Shown here piece by piece: positions 52,086 through 60,703 of a stretch of DNA of 64,000 nt (its first letter is position 1; the number at the start of each line of letters is the position of its first letter). Below the pieces are notes generated by a model, which saw nothing but the letters and a program-made list of their open reading frames with translations, was not told the DNA's origin and did no database searches. Origin of the DNA: Leptidea sinapis (taxonomy: Eukaryota > Arthropoda > Insecta > Lepidoptera > Pieridae); contig NC_066267.1 of assembly GCF_905404315.1 (NCBI RefSeq), positions 9,066,501 to 9,130,500 on the forward strand, written 5' to 3'. The position numbers were made by a program, and so were the translations under genes.

Positions 52086-52463
52086 AATAAAAGTATCTAA
52101 AATATCCTAGTTTTAACGATCTTCAGCATAAAGTTAAATGAAACAAATAGAAAAAAGTAATTTAGTGGATATTTACTTAATTGTTGTTAATTGATGTTGT
52201 TAGTAGAATTATCATCTTTATCTATGTAAAATACATAATATATAATATGTTGTAGAGCAAATATATGTGTTATAGAGTAAAATCTGTTTTATTTACAATC
52301 ATATCACCAGTGTTGCTATAGAAGAATATTTGAAAAAATAGGCTGCAATCAACACATTGGGAAGACCCTCTCAAAAACCTCAAGATAGTAAATGATACAA
52401 AAACTGCAGACTAAGTAAACACCTCTCAATCCTAGGACTCAGAGATTGCAGAGCTGCTTGTAG
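52086..52463. other. AT-rich spacer, no gene seen
   Basis: No open frame or element recognised between the Tc1-like transposon and the SINE. Confidence 0.55.
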
Positions 52464-52737
52464 ATTGTATTGACGACCCAACCAACCCAGTGGTTAGTGA
52501 CCCTGCCTACTGAGCTTGAGGTCCCGGGTTCGAATCCCGGTAGGTGCAAACATTTATATTATGATGAATATGGATGTTTGATTCGGAGTCATTAATGTTT
52601 ATATGACTTTATGTATGTTTAATTTTTTAAAATATATCGTATTAAATATATCATTGTCTTGTACTCACGGTACAGGCTTTGCCTAGTTTTGGGCAAGATA
52701 ATTTGTGTAAAAGAGTGTCAATATTATATATTTGAGA
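52464..52737 (+). mobile_element. tRNA-derived SINE
   Basis: The head is tRNA-like: AGTGGTTAGTGACC (A-box region, about 52490) and GGTCCCGGGTTCGAATCCCG (B-box region, 52521-52540) at tRNA spacing, with a good T-arm (CCGGG-TTCGAAT-CCCGG). A non-tRNA body follows with AACATTTATATTATGATGAA, CTTGTACTCACGGTACAGGC and GGCAAGATAATTTGTGTAAA. I recognise this body as a common lepidopteran SINE. Transcription would be by RNA polymerase III and mobilisation would depend on a partner LINE. There is no proper acceptor stem, so it is not a functional tRNA gene. Confidence 0.85.
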
Positions 52738-53099
52738 GAAAAAAATATTAATTGGGAAATCTTATGGCGCTCCATGACGTTCATCAAGCTCACATTGCTG
52801 ACATAAGTATTATATTGTAATACTGCAGATGAAATCACGTTTTACGGTCATTTTAGAACAATTCTTCAACCACTTGAGATAAATCAACTAACTGCAAAAA
52901 ATATGTTGTAGTCAAAAATGTCGAGCCACGAGCGATAGCATTTCCGAAGTCGTCTGGGCTCGAGACCATGTGAATTGCCTTACTACGTTAGATATAATAA
53001 GATTCATAAAAAGAATCAATCTTAACAGTACCACAATAGATCACATTGATCGCAGTGAAACGGGGTTGCCCTGAACTGTATTAAAGCCGCTTAAAAAGT
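52738..53099. other. Spacer, no gene seen
   Basis: Mixed composition with no supported feature. CGTCTGGGCTCGAGACCATG (about 52951) is GC-richer but not recognised. Confidence 0.5.
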
Positions 53100-53182
53100 C
53101 AAAAGGGGGGGGGGGGTGCCCAGGGGGGACTCATTAGATGGTTGGAGTCCACCGTAGGGAGCGGGGATGGAGCTCCCTACAG
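53100..53182 (+). repeat. Dispersed poly-G/hairpin module, copy 2
   Basis: A G12 tract (53105-53116) and a second G6 are followed by ATGGTTGGAGTCCACC and a perfect 9-bp inverted repeat: GTAGGGAGC at 53154-53162 and GCTCCCTAC at 53172-53180, with the 9-nt loop GGGGATGGA. The lead and loop closely match the satellite (ATGGAGCTCACC, GGGGTTGG), while the stem has changed on both sides. An A-rich run follows, as in the satellite. The surrounding sequence is otherwise not satellite. Confidence 0.7.
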
Positions 53183-53309
53183 AAAAAAAACAGCTAAAAA
53201 ATTGTGGCCACCAAACAAAGGTGAAGTTAAGTGTCTATAAAATAATACCTACATAATTATCTAGTCTTGCCATAAATACAATACAAAAACAATTTTCTAT
53301 TGCAAATAA

Positions 53310-53782
53310 CATTAATTATAACATTCACAATGAGTGTTATTTCAGCCTTGAGCATAAACACGGTCATATTGTTAGTTAAAATTCTCATCCGTAAACATAA
53401 TTTTTCCGTGGCCTCGCTTTGCGTAATGCTTCAGTAGATGTTTCGAATTTACTAACGTTTTTTTTAACCTTTCAATTAAGAAATTACCAGTACGTCTCTT
53501 ATAGGCTGCAAGTCCTAGGTCATCTCTTAAGATACGAGATGAAATCTTTTGCTTCCGGCAGGATTTCTTCGAATTCTTTCCCTTACTGCTTTGACCACCT
53601 TTTTCTTACGAACACTGCGTGGACGGCCAGATATTTTCTGTCACACACAGAGGAGGTCTCATTGTATCTATTAATGGCCCAGTACACAAACATTTTACTA
53701 ATACCAAGCGTATGGAGAGCTTTATATCTACTTTGTGTAATGCAATCAAAGTGATTCGGTTCTCTGTATCACCGCACTCCAT
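53310..53782 (-). pseudogene. N-terminal half of a mariner-superfamily transposase
   Basis: From an ATG at 53782 the minus strand reads MECGDTENRITLIALHK, then in shifted frames a CDRKYLAVHA-like segment, VVKAVRERIRRNPAGSK near 53590-53540, SRILRDDLGLAAYKRRTGNF and LLKHYAKRGHGKIMFTDEN near 53360. Helix-turn-helix segments, the GRP-like linker region and the first catalytic aspartate (FTDE) can be recognised; the downstream catalytic D residues are absent. I think it belongs to the maT/mariner type common in Lepidoptera. At least two frame changes occur. The Gypsy LTR begins 19 bp upstream of its start codon. Confidence 0.72.
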
Positions 53783-53888
53783 TTTAATATCGCAAAATAT
53801 TGTTGCGTAGCAACGCTTCGAAGTATATAACGAGAGTTGTCAAACTTCAAGACATTGTTAATTTCAACAGCTCCGTCAGCAATATTCG

Positions 53889-53940
53889 TAGCTCAGCGGA
53901 AAAGTGTTTACTTTGGACGCTGTAGACCCGGGTTCGATAC
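53889..53940 (+). other. tRNA-like A-box/B-box segment inside the 5' LTR
   Basis: TAGCTCAGCGGA at 53889-53900 is close to the pol III A-box consensus, and GGTTCGATAC at 53931-53940 matches the B-box core. The spacing is 42 nt start to start, within the tRNA range, and CCCGGGTTCG is tRNA-like. Acceptor and T-stem pairing is poor, so it is not a tRNA gene. It is repeated in the 3' LTR (63719-63770), so it was part of the LTR when this copy inserted. Likely a captured tRNA or SINE head; pol III activity is inference. Confidence 0.6.
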
Positions 53941-54137
53941 ACCTACCAGTGTATGGAATTTTTTTTGGTTTTGTAAGGTTAATGGAAATTTATAGTAAGT
54001 TCAGGATCAAATCGAACAGAAAAAAAGGGATGGAAATTGTGTAAGCAAGATACAAATAGTTAAAAGAATTTTCTAGTACAATTTAAATTTAAAGATGGAA
54101 TGGGGGAATCATTTTGAAAATGGAACAGATCCGGGGG

Positions 54138-54145
54138 TATATAAG
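54138..54145 (+). promoter_or_regulatory. TATA box of the 5' LTR
   Basis: TATATAAG follows a short G run (53-54 kb LTR, at 54133-54137) and lies about 300 bp before the gag ATG. It is the only clear TATA element in the LTR and is absent from the deleted 3' LTR. Confidence 0.65.
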
Positions 54146-54439
54146 CCGTACTAAGCGTGGCCTACGGCAGTTCTAGTTCTGAATCGAAAGTGTAAAGAAG
54201 AAGAAGAAGAAGAAAAGAAGAAGTAGTGAAAAGTGGAAGTGTTCCAAGAAGAAGAAGATAGAAGGAGACCTAGTCTTCGGTGCAGTGTGACGCGTTGAAG
54301 GTACTGCCGCCCACAAGAGGAACAGCGGCAGACCGGCAAGTGCAAGTTCAGAAAAAGTGAACGCAAATAAAGACTCGTTCCTATAAGCGGAGTATTATTT
54401 CCAGCACCGCAGACACCTGCCGTAGACATCAGCGCGCTC

Positions 54440-55504
54440 ATGCAGCAGATGACCGCCATGATGCAAGAGCAAGCGCGCCGACAGGAGGAGCAAGCGCGCC
54501 GACAGGAGGAGCAAACACGCCGACAGGAGGAGCAGCTGCGGGGCTTGCAAGATGAACAAGCGCGCCTACAAGAGGAGCAAGTGCGCCGACAGGAGGAGCA
54601 AGTGCGCTGACAGGAAGAGCAAGCACGTCGACAAGAGGAGCAGCTGCGAGGTCTGCATGAAGGCCTCTCCAAGGAAATTTTATCCGTGGTGCAGAAAAAC
54701 TCCGCCCGGATTGACGCTGTGGAAAAGGTGATCGCCCGTATTGACACTGTAGAAAAGGAGATCGTCCGGATTGACACTGTGGAATGGAAGATGGGGGAGA
54801 TGGAAGCAACCATTCATCAGCTCAATAGGAATGTCGTGTGTGGGGGTCCTTCAGCCTGCGGAATTACGTCGACCAGAAGTTTGAAAGTACCCCCTTACGA
54901 CGGCAAGTCTTCCTGGGCCGCCTTCAAGCTACAATTAGAGACGGTCAGAAGGGCAAGTGGTTGGAGTGACCAAGAAGCACACTCTGCCCTCACACTAGCA
55001 CTCCGTGAAGAAGCACTTTCCGTATTGGAAGCACTCGGCGCTGGGAAGGAGGAAGTAACCTACACGGACCTTCTTGACGCGTTGGAGGCACGTTATGGCG
55101 ATAAACACCTTGAGCATCTGTATCGGGCGCAGCTTAAGGACCGCAGTCAAAGGGCCAACGAAACTCTGCAGCAGTGGTCCGTGGAAGCTGAGAAGCTAGT
55201 GCGTAAAGCATATCAGTCGTCGCCAGCTGCAATAGAAGAAATGTTGCTCCAAGTGTTCATCCATGGAATACGGGACGCCGAAGTAAGAGCAGCCGTACGA
55301 CTGAGTCATCATACTAGCTTGAAGGAAGCGGTGGCACATGCGTTGGAAGTGGAAGTGGTTCGCTACGATTCTCGGGCGTTGAGACTCCGCAAAATTGTAC
55401 CAGCAGATTCCAGCCGAAGGCAAGCATATAGCCCAGTATGCTATGGGTGTGGGGAGCGAGGACACATTAGGAGCACTTGCCCCAGGCGTGAGAGCATAAG
55501 GTAG
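54440..55504 (+). pseudogene. gag: Gypsy gag (capsid and zinc knuckle), one internal stop
   Basis: The ATG at 54440 opens MQQMTAMMQEQARRQEE. A Gln/Glu/Arg-rich coiled-coil-like section follows (residues ~8-75), built from a 7-residue unit (QARRQEE) repeated about eight times, then three copies of a 10-residue unit (RIDTVEK type, ~85-115). A capsid-like domain follows (PPYDGKSSWAAFKLQLETV, then LEARYGDKHLEHLYRAQLK). The C-terminus has a CCHC zinc knuckle, CYGCGERGHIRSTC, expected to bind genomic RNA. A TGA at 54608-54610 (codon 57) lies where neighbouring repeats have CGA, which looks like a CpG-to-TpG change. The frame ends with TAG at 55502, and pol is in another frame immediately after. Confidence 0.88.
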
Positions 55505-56060
55505 GAAGGATGCGGCGGTCTCAACATCACCGCTGGAGCAGCAGGGAAAACTAGAAAAGGCCAGGGCAGTGGGGTGGGCGCTGGCTGGTAGAAGCAAAGC
55601 CCCAAGGACCTTCGTTAAGCAGACATGTGACGGAAACACTTTAGTTATAGAGGGAATTATAAATGGAAAATCTTGCCATTTCACTTTGGATACGGGAGCC
55701 TCACGTACAGTCGTTAGCCAAAGAAGACTAGAGAGCATCGGAAGACGATATATGCGAGAAAATGCAAACTTAACACTCACAACAGCTACCGGCCAGCGCA
55801 TACCAGTCCAGGGAAAGAAGATCGGTAATACGTTGTACTGGCAAAAAGTGGTAATCGCGGATATCACAGATGACTGCATCATTTGGTTGGATTTTCTTCG
55901 AAATCATCAGTGTACGATTAACATGAAACATGGTGTATTGAAGCATGGAGGTGAAGAAATTCCAATAAAAGGCGGAACTTTTGGGAAAGTGTTGTGCTTA
56001 CGAGACACTACTTTAAATCCGAGATCGCAGACCCTTGTCCCGGTAGTCCTGCCAAGGGAT
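55505..56060 (+). pseudogene. pol: Gypsy pol, aspartic protease region
   Basis: This frame opens at 55500, just before the gag stop, so gag and pol meet with only about 5 bases of overlap and a frame change; whether this is a programmed shift or a mutation cannot be told from one copy. It contains GNTLVIEGIINGKSCHF and the catalytic signature LDTGAS (with flanking TVVS), followed by NLTLTTATGQRIPVQGKK and a WLDFLRNH segment. This is the protease that would cut Gag-Pol in the particle. Near 56060 the protein-like reading moves to another frame, so an indel separates it from RT. Confidence 0.82.
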
Positions 56061-56889
56061 GACAGAGGAAGACAAAGTAACACACACAATAATAGAAAGA
56101 GAGACATCGGAGACGACATGGATCCCAGCCAGGACTGTTGTGGGAAACTCCCAAATTGCGATGGTTCCCGTGTTTAATCCTCATAAGGACGAGCAAATCA
56201 TTAGGAAAGGAACAGTGATAGGAGCTTGTGAGGAGATAGCTTGGTTAAGAAAGTGTGAAGAAGGGAGGAAAACCGTAGCTGCAAGCCAGGATGTGAACAT
56301 ACAGAAACTTCTGGATGGCTGTAAGGATAATCTTACCAAGCTACAGTTAATCAAAGCGAGAAATTTCCTACTACGCTACGCCGGGATGTTCTCGAAGAAC
56401 GACGGGGACATCGGAAGAACTGGTTTAGTGAAACACAAGATCGACACAGGAGACACTGTTCCGATACGGCAAAGACCAAGACGTATTCCGTTTGCACGTG
56501 AGCAAGAAGTGGAAGACATGATTCGGGATATGAAAGAAAATGGTGTGATAGAACCGTCATCGAGTCGATGGTGTTCTCCAGTGGTTCTGGTGAAGAAGAA
56601 GGATGGATCAACTAGATTTTGTGTGGACTATCGGCGTTTGAACGATGCAACTAAGAAAGACAGTTATCCGTTGCCAAGAATCGATGACACATTAGATTCA
56701 CTTTGTGGCATGATGTGGTTCTCTACTCTTGATTTGAAAAGTGGCTACTGGCAAGTCAATCTGGACCCTAAAGACAAGGAGAAGACGGCTTTTTCAACCG
56801 GAAAAGGGTTATGGCAGTTCAAAACAATGCCCTTCGGATTATGCAACGCCCCAGCTACTTTCGAAAGGTTGATGGAGCATGTGCTGGCA
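56061..56889 (+). pseudogene. pol: Gypsy pol, RT N-terminal half, interrupted by a LINE
   Basis: This frame holds the protease-RT linker (VTHTIIERETSETTWIPAR) and RT motifs: RQRPRRIPFAREQEVEDM, SRWCSPVVLVKKKDGSTR, FCVDYRRLNDATKKDSYPL, the motif A aspartate in FSTLDLKSGYWQVNL, and FKTMPFGLCNAPATFERLM. These are standard Ty3/Gypsy RT sequences for copying the RNA genome into DNA. At 56889 the frame is broken by the nested LINE. The YLDD box lies beyond it, at about 61930. No stop lies within this segment. Confidence 0.88.
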
Positions 56890-56968
56890 AACTCCGCCTC
56901 CATATCCTTCCCTATATCAAAGGGTTGGTATGGTGCCGGTCCCAAGCCCGGATAAAGGAGGAGGGAAT
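56890..56968 (+). promoter_or_regulatory. GC-rich, possibly structured 5' end of the nested LINE
   Basis: The first 12 bases contain CTCCGCCTCC. About 55 nt later comes GGAGGAGGG (56957-56965), able to pair with it. Between them lie CCC/GGG (near 56911/56921) and a CCGG/CCGG pair around TCCCAAGC. Such a compact, nested fold at the exact 5' terminus recalls the 5' ribozymes of R2 and other LINEs, which release the LINE RNA from a longer transcript. This is only a suggestion; catalytic residues were not verified. Confidence 0.3.
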
Positions 56969-57110
56969 CCAAGCCAAGTTGTGAGACGTACCGTGACGAG
57001 GGCTGCGTGTCTGGGGGAGAGCTCAGACTTTAACGGTGTACCTCCGATACCTGGGCACCTCGGAGTGTTATTTTATGCCCTTCGGCCAGTAAGCAGGGCT
57101 CTGCTGGTTC

Positions 57111-58394
57111 GTGACCTTTATTTCCCTAGCTTCTCGTGGGAACAAAGTGGAGGAAAATAATATATTAAATTCTATTTTGTCTACCATAGGTGCAAACCTA
57201 TATATCTCGGAACCCGAGGGTGAGCGGCTAGACGCCCCCAAGGGAACCGAAAACTTACCTCAGGCCGAGAGCCTAATCCCAGGCGAGCTGGCAACCGTTA
57301 AGGAAACCACAACGCCTACGGAAACAGACTCGAAACTGAGAAAAATAAAGACGAAGCCAAAGAAGCTGTCCGGTGCAGCCCGGAAAAGATTCAGAAAGCT
57401 TCTCCAAACGGATATGCCTGTAGAGGAAGCCAAGGCGTTAGCCAAAATGCCTTGGAATGACCTACAGAAAGCAGGTCACAACCCTCCACCACCTGAAGCG
57501 AAAGCTGAAAAACGTGGCAGGTCAGAGGAGATTTCTCCGAAAACCCAGCCGAAGAAGGTACCCAGGCTAGATGACACTCAGTCAACCTCGGGAAGACCTA
57601 GCTTCAAGGAGGTAACCGGGTCCTCACGTGTGGGCATTCGACATACCCATACTATGAGCGAGGACGAAATGCGGAAAGTGCGCCGCGCAATTCTTGCTTT
57701 GATCACCGGGGCTGAACAAGGTACCGGGCCGACATTTTTGGGCTTTGCCCACAAGCCTGGTTGGATTCTGGTGACTTGCGAAAATGATTTCAGCCGAGAG
57801 TGGCTTGTGGACAAAGTCAAGGATCTGAAGCCGTGGCCGGAGGCAGAGCTCTCATGCATGTCGGAGGAACAACTGCCCAAACCCTCCATAGCCACGACTT
57901 TTCTGCCGAACACTGAGGTTGACACAGTCGAAGAGGCACTGAAGCTGATCCGAGCGCAAAATGCGGGACTGAACACCGAACACTGGAAGGTGCTCCACGC
58001 GAGGGAGGACAAGGGAGGCCAAGTGGTCACTTTTTCCTTGGACGATCCCTCCGCGGAGACTCTGAAAGAGTCCGAGTGCAGAGCTGCCCTTGGTTTTAGA
58101 AAGATCAATTTTAAGATCAAGGGCGTCTCTGAGGGTTCCGCAGCAGCGAGTGGACAGCAACCCACCCAGACCAGCGGGCCTGTGCGACCGGGAACATCCG
58201 GGATCTCAAGGACTCCGCAACGGCCGGCTGCCCCCACAACTACGTTCCGGGGCAAAGGACCGATGTCGAGGAACGTCTCAGGTCCCCTCAGGGGAGGGAA
58301 GGATCAGAGTCGGGCTAATTCTGGCCGCGGGCGGAAACACCCATACCAGAAGACAGACCGACCTAAGCCTTCCACCTCCGGTGGGATCCAATGA
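57111..58394 (+). CDS. Nested LINE ORF1 (gag-like protein)
   Basis: An open frame of about 427 codons ends with TGA at 58392-58394. No ATG lies near its start: the frame is open from 57093 and the first in-frame candidate is a GTG at 57111; the first ATG is at 57414. The true start is therefore unclear or lost. The N-terminus is charged (KIKTKPKKLSGAARKRFRKL, ~90-110). A globular domain spans ~190-345 (VRRAILALITGAEQGTGPTF, HWKVLHAREDKGGQVVTFSL), similar in my judgement to the DUF4780-type domain of insect retroelement ORF1s. The C-terminus is Pro/Thr/Gly/Arg-rich. No CCHC knuckles are seen. Role, by analogy: RNA binding and RNP assembly. Confidence 0.78.
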   Translation: MTFISLASRGNKVEENNILNSILSTIGANLYISEPEGERLDAPKGTENLPQAESLIPGELATVKETTTPTETDSKLRKIKTKPKKLSGAARKRFRKLLQTDMPVEEAKALAKMPWNDLQKAGHNPPPPEAKAEKRGRSEEISPKTQPKKVPRLDDTQSTSGRPSFKEVTGSSRVGIRHTHTMSEDEMRKVRRAILALITGAEQGTGPTFLGFAHKPGWILVTCENDFSREWLVDKVKDLKPWPEAELSCMSEEQLPKPSIATTFLPNTEVDTVEEALKLIRAQNAGLNTEHWKVLHAREDKGGQVVTFSLDDPSAETLKESECRAALGFRKINFKIKGVSEGSAAASGQQPTQTSGPVRPGTSGISRTPQRPAAPTTTFRGKGPMSRNVSGPLRGGKDQSRANSGRGRKHPYQKTDRPKPSTSGGIQ

Positions 58395-59449
58395 CGCACC
58401 GCAGAAATAGGGCGAGGATACTCCAGGCAAACCTCCACCACGCCAAAGCTGCTACTGCAGTAATGGAGAAATGCCTTGCGAGTAGTGAAATCCTCTTTGC
58501 CCTACTACAAGAGCCGTGGGTTAACACCGGCAAAATACTGGGACTGAACACCGCTGGTAAGTTAATCTACAATATCAGCGGATCAAAACCCAGAGCTTGC
58601 ATAGTCTTCAACAAAAACACTAATTTCTTACCTGTTACAGAGGTCTGCACCGACGACCTTGTTGCGGCGTATATCTGTTTCGAAGGTTGGGAAGGCACCA
58701 AGGTGATCGTTTGCTCGGCGTACCTCCCATATGAAGAAAGAGACCCGACAACAGAATTGGCGAGAGTGGTCGAGTATGCACGACGCAACAACGCCGAACT
58801 GATTGTCGGGGCCGACGTCAATGCGCACCACACAACTTGGGGAAGCAGCGACGTCAACCACAGAGGTGAGCAACTTCTTAATTTCTTAGACACTAACGGC
58901 CTACAGGTACTAAACAGAGGTAATAAGCCAACCTTCGTTACCTCAAACAGGCAGGAAGTTCTAGATATTACTTTCGCTACCGACAACATTGCCAGGCGAA
59001 TATCAAACTGGCGAGTCAGTGATGAAATTTCGCTATCGGATCACCGACACATAGCATTTGACATCTTGACTTGCCTCGAAAAACAAACATATTCGTTTAG
59101 GGATCCAAAGAAAACAAACTGGACTGTCTATAAAGAGAAACTCAGGAGTAATTTGGAGAATATCCCTAAGCGCATCAGAACCCTGGATGAGCTGGAGTTG
59201 GCAGTGAAAGTAACCACGGATGGCATCACTGACGCCTACGAGGCTAGCTGCCCTCTCTCTTTACAACACTCAAACAGGAAAGTGTCTTGGTGGAATTCAA
59301 ACTTGAACAAACTAAGGAAGAAATCCAGAAGGCTGTTTAACAGGGCTAAAAAGACCCAAGAATGGGAACCCTACAAAGAAGCCCTAACAGATTACAACAG
59401 AGAAGGCCAAACGAGCATCTTGGAAGAGGTTCTGCGAGTATTTATCTAA
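58391..59449 (+). pseudogene. Nested LINE ORF2, endonuclease part
   Basis: The ATG at 58391 overlaps the ORF1 stop as ATGA, suggesting termination-reinitiation. The domain is an apurinic-like (EEP) endonuclease: RILQANLHHAKAA, the catalytic Glu region LLQEPWVNTG, GADVNAHHTTWGSS, QEVLDITFATDNI and SLSDHRHIAFDI. These residues nick the target DNA to prime reverse transcription. The basic linker (RKVSWWNSNLNKLRKKSRR, ~297-315) is typical before RT. A frameshift near 59415 ends this frame at 59449. In the shifted frame the protein continues (WKRFCEYLSKTPQGSRVHK). Confidence 0.88.
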
Positions 59450-60703
59450 AACTCCCCAAGGATCCCGAGTACACAAACTGCTCGCCAAGGACAAACCTAG
59501 CCAAATCGGCCTGCTGAAGAGACCAGATGGATCTTTTACAGCCGATGAGGTAGAAAACGTAAGAGTACTGATGGCCCACCACTTTCCGGGGGCTACCCAT
59601 CTAAGCTTTGCCTGGGGCTATCTTCCAGAACAATGGACTAGGGCTAAAGTACTATTTATACCTAAGGCAGGCAGAAAGGACAACTCCCTGCCAAGCTCCT
59701 TCAGACCCATAAGCCTTACCTCCTTTCTCCTGAAGGTTATTGAGAAAGTCTTGGACAGACACATAAGAGAGCATGCTCTAAGCCTAAAGCCCATTCATAG
59801 TTCTCAACACGCCTACTGTAGAGGCAGGTCTACAGAAACGGCCCTTCTACAACTTGTGGATAGAGTCGAGAAGGCGTTACAAGACAAACAGATTGCACTC
59901 TGTGCGTTTCTAGACATTGAGGGCGCCTTTGACAATACCCCGACAGACACGCTAGTGAAGGGACTAATTAAAAAAATGTAGACTCCACCACTGTCAAATG
60001 GGTAAGGTCAATGCTCTCAAATCGCAAAGCTCTAATCTCCCTCCATGGGACATCACTGGAGCTATACACTACGCGAGGTTGCCCACAAGGTGGCGTTCTT
60101 TCGCTACTTCTATGGACACTAGCAGTAGACGAACTACTTAGTAAGCTGGCAGAACTCAGAATTGATGCACTAGGGTACGCAGACGACCTAGTTATTATCG
60201 TCAGAGGTTTCTGCCAAAGCTTACTAAGCTCTATATTGCAAAAGGCGCTAAACACCATCTCACAGTGGTGTACAGCCAACAAACTGTCAGTCAACGCAGG
60301 AAAGACTGTTATTGTGCCATTCACGAGGAAACGGACACTTAACAAACTGAAGTCTCCCACCTTGAACGGCTCTACTTTGGAATTCTCAGCTGAGGTTAAG
60401 TATCTGGGAGTCACATTCGACGAGAAACTCACATGGAATTCTCACATCGACAAAGCCGTGAAAAAGGCTAAAACAACCTTGGGTGTATGTCGACGTCTGG
60501 TAGGGAGACATTGGGGAATGCGCCCCAAGATCCTCCTATGGCTATTCAAAGCAATTGTGAGACCAACAATCACATACGCCTCCATTGTGTGGTGGAACAA
60601 AGCCAACCAGAAAACAACTGCAGACAGACTAAATAGCCAGCAGAGACTTGCCTGTATGTTGGTAACCGGAGCCATGACGTCTACTCCTGGTGCCGCCATT
60701 TAA
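59450..60703 (+). pseudogene. Nested LINE ORF2, reverse transcriptase part
   Basis: The RT frame (through 59981) carries KAGRKDNSLPSSFRPISL, SQHAYCRGRSTETALLQL and motif A in CAFLDIEGAFDN. Between HHFPGATH (59577-59600) and FAWGYLPEQW (59607) roughly 100 codons usual for this family seem to be missing, so there is an in-frame deletion before motif 1. A one-base change in the A7 run near 59971 shifts the frame. The next frame (to 60703) has motif B (RGCPQGGVLSLLLW), the catalytic box LGYADDLVII, KYLGVTFDEKLTW and the thumb region. A TAA at 60701-60703 stops it where the next frame segment continues in phase. Confidence 0.87.

Larger units (their letters stand above)
53801..54403 (+). repeat. 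5' LTR of the Gypsy element (603 bp)
   Basis: It starts TGTTGCGTAGCAACGC and ends TATTATTTCCA (TG...CA). In order it holds a small inverted repeat at the start (GCGTAGCAACGC), a tRNA-like A-box/B-box segment (53889-53940), a TATA box (54138), an AAG-repeat tract (about 54195-54230) and AATAAA (54366). The gag ATG follows 36 bp after the end. Confidence 0.92.

Noticed and set aside
52490..52545. Possible tRNA gene (A-box and B-box with a good T-arm)
   Set aside because: No matching acceptor stem, and a SINE body follows, so it is the head of a tRNA-derived SINE.
54151..54813. 220-codon minus-strand frame rich in Cys, Ser and Arg
   Set aside because: It is the antisense shadow of the gag coiled-coil repeats; the plus strand has the family motifs.
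57578..58255. 225-codon minus-strand frame
   Set aside because: Shadow of LINE ORF1; no recognisable motif and no independent context.
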